Assembly (NCBI GenBank): GCA_903970565.1
Contig: CAJCJE010000961.1
Coordinates: 1-5,473, forward strand
Reading direction: 5' to 3'
DNA length: 5,473 nucleotides
Source: Candidatus Melainabacteria bacterium
Lineage (GTDB): Bacteria > Actinomycetota > Actinomycetes > Mycobacteriales > Pseudonocardiaceae
In this document: one piece after another, positions 1-4,182 of the stretch
Position numbering within the stretch: the stretch's first letter is position 1
Layout of the letters: the number at the start of each line of letters is the position of its first letter
The notes under the pieces: generated by a model
Seen by the model: only the letters and a program-made list of their open reading frames with translations
Told to the model about the DNA's origin: nothing
Databases searched by the model: none
Program-made: the position numbers and the translations under genes

Positions 1-257
1 AACGCCTTGTTGTCCACGTAGACGAACTGGCCGATCTGGGAAAAGTCCTGGCAGACCAGGGTGAAGTGGTGCCGCTCGTCGAGGTGGCGAATCGACTTGA
101 TCCGGTTGATCCCCTCCCCGTTGACCAGCTGGCAGCCAAGCGCGAAGCAGGAGTCCGTCGGGTACACGATCAAGCCGTCCTGGTGCAGGATGTCGACGAC
201 TTGGCTGATCGATCGCCGCTGCGGGTTCTCCGGATGGATGTCGAAGTACTTGGCCAT
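1..257 (-). CDS. yciO: YciO-type Sua5/YrdC-family protein, N-terminal part (runs off the left edge)
   Basis: Only the first 85 residues are present. They read MAKYFDIHPENPQ... and match, from memory, the start of Escherichia coli YciO (about 206 aa) nearly residue for residue: the 'IHP-NPQ-R' opening, 'GLIVYPTDSCFALGC' at about 28-42, 'RIKSIR' at 52-57, and 'FTLVCQD' then 'VDN' at 65-83. The PTDS motif (33-36) corresponds to the nucleotide-binding PTDT/S motif of threonylcarbamoyl-AMP synthases (Sua5/TsaC), which make the t6A precursor from threonine, bicarbonate and ATP. YciO is a paralogous branch whose physiological role is less settled, so t6A synthesis should not be assumed. The ATG is the only reasonable start: an in-frame TAA lies four codons upstream. 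There is no Shine-Dalgarno, and a -10-like hexamer sits so close that the mRNA may be leaderless. It is divergent from the MarR gene. Confidence 0.93.
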   Translation of the reverse strand, partial: MAKYFDIHPENPQRRSISQVVDILHQDGLIVYPTDSCFALGCQLVNGEGINRIKSIRHLDERHHFTLVCQDFSQIGQFVYVDNKA

Positions 258-265
258 GATGAGAG

Positions 266-271
266 CTTAGA
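266..271 (-). promoter_or_regulatory. Candidate -10 box for yciO (leaderless start)
   Basis: On the minus strand this reads TCTAAG, 4 of 6 matches to TATAAT, and ends 8 nt before the ATG. Transcription would then begin about 0-3 nt from the start codon, which fits the absence of any purine-rich ribosome-binding site. No good -35 is seen. Leaderless genes are common in Actinomycetota, but this call rests on position and one weak hexamer. Confidence 0.35.
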
Positions 272-308
272 TTCAGCGGCCCACCCGCTCCGGTCGGCAG
301 CGGAATCT
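269..308. repeat. Inverted-repeat cluster overlapping the yciO promoter
   Basis: AGATTC (269-274) is matched by its exact reverse complement GAATCT (303-308). Between them are three alternating 5-base arms: AGCGG (275-279), CCGCT (285-289) and AGCGG (299-303). The middle arm can therefore pair with either flank. The left arm overlaps the candidate yciO -10 box. This could be a regulator-binding site in the divergent control region. With arms this short in GC-rich DNA, chance is also possible. Confidence 0.35.
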
Positions 309-348
309 GCGTGGCGATCAACGCGGGGGAGCGGTCGGCACTCGAAGA

Positions 349-367
349 TATGCAGCCCTCCTGTATA
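349..367. promoter_or_regulatory. Candidate MarR operator (7-5-7 inverted repeat)
   Basis: TATGCAG (349-355) and CTGTATA (361-367) form an inverted repeat with 6 of 7 positions paired around a 5-base centre. AAGA (345-348) and TCTT (370-373) extend it if two bases are skipped on the right. It overlaps the TATAAT box just upstream of the marR start, where an autorepressor site is expected. MarR dimers typically bind imperfect palindromes of about 16-20 bp, often AT-rich, and this is the most AT-rich patch of the intergenic region. The assignment is inferred from position and symmetry. Confidence 0.5.
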
Positions 368-369
368 AT
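364..369 (+). promoter_or_regulatory. -10 box of marR promoter
   Basis: An exact TATAAT stands out in GC-rich surroundings, 33 nt before the marR GTG. It would give a leader of about 25-27 nt that includes the ribosome-binding site. No convincing -35 lies at normal spacing: the hexamer at 341-346 (CTCGAA) matches TTGACA at only 2 of 6 positions. The promoter may rely on the -10 alone or on an activator. Confidence 0.6.
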
Positions 370-388
370 TCTTGGTTCGGTCACCGGC

Positions 389-395
389 AGAAGGG
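389..395 (+). promoter_or_regulatory. Ribosome-binding site of marR
   Basis: AGAAGGG lies 7 nt before the GTG at 403, a near-ideal Shine-Dalgarno and spacing. It fixes that GTG as the start. Confidence 0.7.
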
Positions 396-402
396 CATCC
401 TG

Positions 403-825
403 GTGCGCACGGACGTGGTGGAGTTGGCCGAGGCGCTGCGCGCGGTGGTCGGCCGGCTGGTGCGCTCGGTGCGCGCCGTGGACACGCTCCCGCTCGGTGA
501 GGCGGCGGCGCTGGGCACCCTGGAACGCAACGGCCCGCAGACCACCGCGCAACTGGCGAACGCACGCGGGGTCCGGCACCAGTCGATGGCCAAGACGGTC
601 GAGCGCCTGGCCGCCGACGGACTGGTGGCCAAGACCCCGCACGAGACCGACGGTCGCAAGGTCCTGCTGGCGATCACCCCGCTGGGTAGGGAGACCATCA
701 TGGCCGAACGCGGCAGGAGGGCCGACCGGATGGCCGAGATCATCGACGTCGAACTCAGCGCCGACGAGCAGGCCACCCTCGCCAAGGCCGTCGACCTGCT
801 GGCCAGGATCGCCGACGCCCAGTAG
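403..825 (+). CDS. MarR-family transcriptional regulator
   Basis: This 140-residue protein has the normal length for a MarR regulator, a dimeric winged-helix DNA-binding protein that usually represses its own and adjacent genes until a small molecule binds. An N-terminal helix (2-27) begins the dimer region. The DNA-binding part is 'TTAQLANARGVRHQSMAKTVERLAADGLV' at 47-75: helix 2, turn, recognition helix (about 58-71). The wing follows at 76-92 with the family's D-x-R signature (D83, R85), then 'ITPLG' at 91-95. Long helices from 97 to 138 complete the dimerisation domain. The GTG start is fixed by the Shine-Dalgarno at 389-395. It is divergent from yciO and converges on the hydrolase gene, ending 15 nt from it with no obvious terminator between. 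No ligand can be inferred. An inverted repeat over its -10 box suggests autoregulation. Confidence 0.93.
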   Translation: MRTDVVELAEALRAVVGRLVRSVRAVDTLPLGEAAALGTLERNGPQTTAQLANARGVRHQSMAKTVERLAADGLVAKTPHETDGRKVLLAITPLGRETIMAERGRRADRMAEIIDVELSADEQATLAKAVDLLARIADAQ

Positions 826-840
826 CTCCCGGCGGCACCC

Positions 841-1992
841 TCAGGCCAGGGCCTGCCACCAGCCGTCCACCGAGGGCGGGGTGGCCACGTTGACCCGTTC
901 GCCCGGCCTCGGTACCGCCAGCGCGACATCGTGCGCCTTCGCCTCGGCCCACAGCCGGTCGACCGGTTCGGTCCAGGCATGGGGAGCCAGCGTGAACGTT
1001 GCCCAGTGCACCGGAACGAGCAGCCCGCCCCGCAGATCCAGATGCGCCGCGACCCCCTGTTCCGGCGTCATGTGAATGTCCGGCCAGGCATCGTTGTACG
1101 CGCCGACCTGCACCAGCGTCAGATCGAACGGTCCGTGCTCGGCGCCGATCCGCGCGTAGCCGTCGAAGTAACCCGAATCGCCGGTGTAGAAGACCCGGTG
1201 CAGCGGACCGGCGATCACCCAGGAGGACCACAGCGTGCCGTCGCGGGCGAACAGCCGGCCGGAGAAGTGCTGGGCCGCCGTGCTGATCAGGGTGATCCCG
1301 GCCAGTTCGACCCGTTCGGTCCAGTCCAGTTCGATGATCCGCTCGGCCGGCACCTGCCAGCGTTGCAGATGCGCGCCCACGCCCAGCGGCACCACGAACG
1401 GCGCCCGCTGACCAGCCACCAGGGCCCGCACCGTCGGCAGGTCGAGATGGTCGTAGTGGTCGTGGGAGATGAGGATCGCGTCCAGTTCGGGCAGGTCCTC
1501 GATGGCGACCGGCGGTTCGTGCAGCCGGCGCGGCCCGACCAGCGCGGACGGCGAGACCCGCTGGCCCCAGACCGGATCGATCAGCACCCGCGCGCCATCG
1601 ATCTCGACCAGCGCCGAGGCATGTCCGTACCAGGTCAGGTGCAGTCCGGTCGCGCCGGCCTCCTCGGCCGATGGCTTGACGTTGACCAGCGGAACCGGAC
1701 CGGGCGGCCGACGCAGCGCGCGGTCACTGAACATGTCCCGCAGCGCCCGCATCCCGGCTCCGGGCGGTGGCACGGAACTGGTCCGCGCGGCATTGTGGAA
1801 CGCACCGTCGCGGAACTGCGGCGACCGGCGAACCCGCTGGCCTCGAATCCCGTCCGGTCGACCGCCGATCGCGGCCGGGATGTCGCGCACCGCCCAGGCC
1901 GCCGCGCCCACCGCGCCGACGGCCAGCGCCAGCCGCAGCAGACGGCGCCACAGTGGCCGCCGCCGGTTGCCTTCGTTCGACTTCGTCGCCAT
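841..1992 (-). CDS. Membrane-anchored MBL-fold metallohydrolase, NAPE-PLD-like
   Basis: The protein has 383 residues. A basic N-terminus followed by a hydrophobic stretch (about 17-36, LLRLALAVGAVGAAAWAV) looks like an uncleaved signal anchor, so the enzyme probably sits on the outer face of the membrane. The metallo-beta-lactamase domain begins near 117 ('LTWYGHASALVEID'). The metal ligands of a two-metal site are all visible: H177-D178-H179-Y180-D181-H182-L183-D184, H242 in 'QHFSGR', D272 in 'YTGDSGYF' and H329 in 'PVHW'; a further conserved H307 precedes 'MTPEQ'. 'H-x-H-Y-D-H-L-D' and 'QH-S-R' are typical of the branch that includes animal NAPE-phospholipase D and bacterial RomA-like proteins. 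A phosphodiester or lipid-related substrate is possible but unproven. ATG 1992 is chosen for GGAGGT 10 nt upstream. The frame stays open another 78 codons upstream, but that stretch has no Shine-Dalgarno at its possible starts and is not protein-like. Confidence 0.9.
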   Translation of the reverse strand: MATKSNEGNRRRPLWRRLLRLALAVGAVGAAAWAVRDIPAAIGGRPDGIRGQRVRRSPQFRDGAFHNAARTSSVPPPGAGMRALRDMFSDRALRRPPGPVPLVNVKPSAEEAGATGLHLTWYGHASALVEIDGARVLIDPVWGQRVSPSALVGPRRLHEPPVAIEDLPELDAILISHDHYDHLDLPTVRALVAGQRAPFVVPLGVGAHLQRWQVPAERIIELDWTERVELAGITLISTAAQHFSGRLFARDGTLWSSWVIAGPLHRVFYTGDSGYFDGYARIGAEHGPFDLTLVQVGAYNDAWPDIHMTPEQGVAAHLDLRGGLLVPVHWATFTLAPHAWTEPVDRLWAEAKAHDVALAVPRPGERVNVATPPSVDGWWQALA

Positions 1993-2002
1993 CGCGTGCC
2001 TG

Positions 2003-2008
2003 ACCTCC
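2003..2008 (-). promoter_or_regulatory. Ribosome-binding site of the MBL hydrolase
   Basis: On the minus strand this is GGAGGT, a strong Shine-Dalgarno 10 nt before ATG 1992. It decides the start over in-frame upstream alternatives such as ATG 2037, which has no purine-rich sequence ahead of it. Confidence 0.7.
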
Positions 2009-2111
2009 GGTCGCGCCTGCTCGCCTGAGGCCAGCATGGCACGGTTGGCCACGCCGCCGCCTGCCGATCCTGGCGTCGGCACGGACCTATGGGGGGCTTG
2101 ACGGCGGCAAG

Positions 2112-2146
2112 GGTCGGTGTGGAGGGTGTGACCGAGAAAACCGACC
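2112..2146. repeat. 7-bp inverted repeat (GGTCGGT / ACCGACC)
   Basis: GGTCGGT (2112-2118) and its exact reverse complement ACCGACC (2140-2146) are separated by 21 nt. The site lies about 120-150 bp upstream of the hydrolase start. It could be an operator with arms two helical turns apart, or coincidence. There is no poly-T tract, so it is not a terminator. Confidence 0.3.
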
Positions 2147-2191
2147 AACCAGCGGGGTGACCGGTCAGGCGCCAACAAGTCGGCTCGGTCC

Positions 2192-2235
2192 AACACCGCA
2201 GAGTCCAGTACCGCAGAGTCCAACACCCGCAGGGT
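2192..2235. repeat. 15-bp tandem repeat, about three copies
   Basis: The units are AACACCGCAGAGTCC (2192-2206), AGTACCGCAGAGTCC (2207-2221) and AACACCCGCAGGGT (2222-2235). The first two differ at 2 of 15 positions; the third is degenerate. Read on the minus strand the units give AVLDS-AVLDR-ADLLA, which resembles pentapeptide-repeat A(D/N)LXX units. The run is too short, and its flanks too unlike that family, to be called a gene. Confidence 0.7.
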
Positions 2236-2266
2236 AGGAGTGTCCCGATGGCCCGATCCGGGTATG

Positions 2267-2298
2267 CTCGCGCAGGTCAGTCCACTCGCGCGGGTCAG
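2267..2298. repeat. Imperfect 14-bp direct repeat, 18-bp spacing
   Basis: CTCGCGCAGGTCAG (2267-2280) recurs as CTCGCGCGGGTCAG (2285-2298), 13 of 14 identical. It lies just before the point where similarity to a protease begins, so it may be linked to the deletion that removed the front of that gene. It could also be a paired protein-binding site. Confidence 0.6.
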
Positions 2299-2306
2299 CC
2301 GGTTCG

Positions 2307-2762
2307 CCTCGGGCGCCGGCCACGTCGATCCTGGTCGCGGACGGCTGGCAGACCTCTTCCGATCCGAACCTCGATTTCGCCTTCATCACCGTCGGACCGG
2401 ACGCGCGGGGCCGACAGATCCAGGACCGTGCCGGCGGCAACCAGCTCGGCATCGACCGTGGCTACCGCCACCAGGTGACCATGATCGGCTACCCGAACGA
2501 CACCCAACAGCCGGTGATCTGCCCGACCCTCGGCTTCCAGGCCATGCCGAACCAGTCGCAGTTCAACTGCCACGGCTTCCCGGACGGCACCAGCGGTGGA
2601 CCCTGGCTGGTCGACTACGACCCGCACACCGGCAGCGGCACGGTGATCGGCGACATCGGCGGTTACGAGACCGGCGGCGACTACGAGTACACCTCCTACA
2701 GCCCGTACTACGGCAGCTCAGTTCTGAAGCTCTACGTACAGGCCGAACTGAACCAGCTCTGA
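2307..2762 (+). pseudogene. 5'-truncated trypsin-like serine protease
   Basis: The reading frame is open from 2238 (after a TAG at 2235-2237), and recognisable protein begins near 2319. Counted from 2307 it gives 151 residues covering the C-terminal half of a secreted trypsin/V8-like serine peptidase: 'ILVADGWQTSSDPNLDFAF' with the likely catalytic Asp (D23), 'VTMIGYPND', two cysteines that could form a disulfide (codons at 2520 and 2568), 'GTSGGPW' with the nucleophilic Ser (codon 2592-2594), and 'IGGYETGG'. The half that should hold a signal peptide and the catalytic His ('TAGHC'-like) is absent. No other plus frame between 2230 and 2330 supplies it, so a simple frameshift is unlikely. There is no ATG or GTG in frame before 2475, which would start after the Asp. 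The product cannot be an active protease. It ends with TGA, 7 nt from the oppositely oriented acetyltransferase gene. The remaining frame is undamaged, suggesting a recent loss. Confidence 0.75.
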
Positions 2763-2773
2763 GCCTGCCTCAG
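2759..2773. terminator. Short hairpin over the convergent stop codons (weak)
   Basis: CTGAG (2759-2763) and CTCAG (2769-2773) form a 5-bp stem with a 5-nt loop, spanning the stop codons of the protease remnant and the acetyltransferase. There is no T-run on either side and the stem is short. If it ends transcription at all it would be a weak two-way terminator. Confidence 0.2.
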
Positions 2774-4182
2774 CCGTCCGCCCGGCGCGCGTCGCCCACT
2801 CGGCGCAGCGTCGCCGCCGCACCGCCGCGCACCGACTCCTCCGCCGCCAGGTAGGTCCGGTGGGTGCGTGGCCGCCGGATGTCGTAGACCATCCCGAGAA
2901 TGTCCTCGACCGCGACCAGCAGTGCTGAACCCGGCAGCTCCGGCGGCCCGTACCAGCGTCCGAACGCCTTGTACATCAGCCGAACCGGCACGTCCTCGCC
3001 CGGTCTGCCCGGCTGCCGGTAGTCGATGCCGACCTCCCAGAAGCCGACCGCGTCGAACGGGCCGGGATCGGTATCCGGCCCGACCTCGATGTACCAGCCG
3101 CGCGCGGTGGGGCGCTCACGCAGCAGCTGCCGTTCGATCAGCGCGATCAACGGCCGCAGCCGGCCGGTGCCGTGCAGTCCGCCGGTCAACGCGAGATAGC
3201 CGCCGAAGCCGGCCGAGCGCAGCGCGAAGAACGAGGCGAGCCCACTGATCGGTCCGGCCTGCGTCTCGCGCAGCGACCAGAGGTGGTAGCCGGCGGTCTC
3301 GGCCAGCGCCCGACCGAACTCCGCCTCCTCGACCGCCAGCGGACCGGCGCCGAACACCGCCCGGTACTGCCGCAGGGTCGGCGTGAAATCCGGTTCACCG
3401 GGACCGGTGATCTCGGTGACCAGCACCGGTCGATCGGCATCCCGGCCAACATAGTCCGCCAGGCACAGCGTGCGAACCGTCCGCGTCGACTCCAGATAGC
3501 CGGCCATCCGCTGATAGTCGGCATTCGTTGCCGGCGCGTCGATCCGCATCGCCCAGCGCAGGTATTCGTGCACCGCCAGCAGCACCGCCGAGGCCGGGAA
3601 GCCGCGCTGCCAGTCAGGCCGCAGTGGCTTTCCAATCATGATCAGATTGGTCACCGGCGTCTGTTCGGCCGACAAAGCCGGCTGCACGTAGGGAAAATCC
3701 AAGCCCGCGTATCCCCAGCGATGCCAGATCAGGGCCCGCGCGGCCGGATCGAGATTGTCCGGCACCTCGGCGGCGACCAGCGGATCGTTCATCTCCGCGA
3801 CGATCGCCGCGAGTGGTTGTCCGCCCAGCCGCCGCGCGTCCGCCGCCAGCAGTTCCTCGGTCCTGGCCAGCAGTTGCCGCCCAACCCCCGAACCTCGGGT
3901 GCTGCCGTCGACCACGATGAACTCGATCACCCCGATATTCGGCTCTGCCAGGAAATCGGCGATCGAGCCGCCGACCACACGGTCGTCCTGGACGGCCAGC
4001 AGAATGTGATAGGTGTTCTTCCCATACCAGCCGGCCGCCTTCTTTCGCAGGTAGTCGAGCATGTTGGCCAGCGACTCGCGCTCGTCCGGATCGGGAAACT
4101 CCGCGACGTACAGCGAGTCGTAGAACCGGGTCAGCGCGGCGATGTCCTCGGCCGAAGCGGTCAGATCACGGAAGACGATCAC
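2770..4182 (-). CDS. Tandem GNAT-family N-acetyltransferase-like protein (two GNAT halves)
   Basis: The 470-residue protein is about two to three times the length of a single-domain GNAT enzyme, a family that transfers acetyl groups from acetyl-CoA to amines. First half (about 1-190): 'TYHILLAVQDDRVVGGSIADFL' (57-78) gives strands 2-3, 'GVIEFIVVDGSTRGSGVGRQLL' (84-105) gives strand 4 and the acetyl-CoA pyrophosphate loop R96-G-S-G-V-G101, and 'HRWGYAG' (154-160) is the usual late GNAT motif. Second half (about 225-415) aligns with the first: Y58-H59 with Y299-H300, G97 and G99 with G338 and G340, G157-Y158 with G380-F381. Its loop reads G335-LHGTG340, lacking the usual Arg/Gln. Each half ends in a similar segment (195-223 and 416-444), so the whole unit is duplicated. 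Start GTG 4182 overlaps the upstream stop by 4 nt (GTGA) with no clear Shine-Dalgarno, implying coupled translation. The open frame extends 64 codons further, but inside the upstream gene. Substrate unknown. Confidence 0.85.
   Translation of the reverse strand: MIVFRDLTASAEDIAALTRFYDSLYVAEFPDPDERESLANMLDYLRKKAAGWYGKNTYHILLAVQDDRVVGGSIADFLAEPNIGVIEFIVVDGSTRGSGVGRQLLARTEELLAADARRLGGQPLAAIVAEMNDPLVAAEVPDNLDPAARALIWHRWGYAGLDFPYVQPALSAEQTPVTNLIMIGKPLRPDWQRGFPASAVLLAVHEYLRWAMRIDAPATNADYQRMAGYLESTRTVRTLCLADYVGRDADRPVLVTEITGPGEPDFTPTLRQYRAVFGAGPLAVEEAEFGRALAETAGYHLWSLRETQAGPISGLASFFALRSAGFGGYLALTGGLHGTGRLRPLIALIERQLLRERPTARGWYIEVGPDTDPGPFDAVGFWEVGIDYRQPGRPGEDVPVRLMYKAFGRWYGPPELPGSALLVAVEDILGMVYDIRRPRTHRTYLAAEESVRGGAAATLRRVGDARRADG

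Larger units (their letters stand above)
1993..2306. other. Gene-free region between the hydrolase start and the protease remnant
   Basis: This stretch of about 310 bp contains no ORF that looks like protein. The minus-strand frame upstream of the hydrolase is open only because the DNA is GC-rich. It should carry the hydrolase promoter, but I found no convincing -35/-10 pair. It holds a 7-bp inverted repeat (2112-2146), a 15-bp tandem repeat (2192-2235) and an 18-bp-spaced direct repeat (2267-2298). The clustering of repeats next to a decapitated gene suggests a past rearrangement here. Confidence 0.6.

Noticed and set aside
66..368. Plus-strand open frames at 61-270 and 66-368
   Set aside because: They are antisense to the clearly recognisable YciO N-terminus and run through its promoter region.
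931..2028. A 365-codon plus-strand open frame opposite the hydrolase gene
   Set aside because: It is the antisense of a gene with complete metal-binding motifs. Its translation is rich in Arg, Pro and Gln with no recognisable motif, as expected for a shadow in GC-rich DNA.
1993..2226. A 78-residue N-terminal extension of the MBL hydrolase (GTG start at 2226)
   Set aside because: The extension would place sequence without protein character ahead of the signal anchor. The GGAGGT at 2003-2008 points clearly to ATG 1992.
2192..2298. CRISPR array
   Set aside because: The repeats are 14-15 bp, have no regularly sized unique spacers, and no cas genes are nearby.
2475..2762. A functional 95-residue protein starting at GTG 2475
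   Set aside because: It would begin inside the protease domain after the catalytic Asp, has no Shine-Dalgarno, and could not fold as a complete peptidase. The frame is better read as a remnant beginning further upstream.
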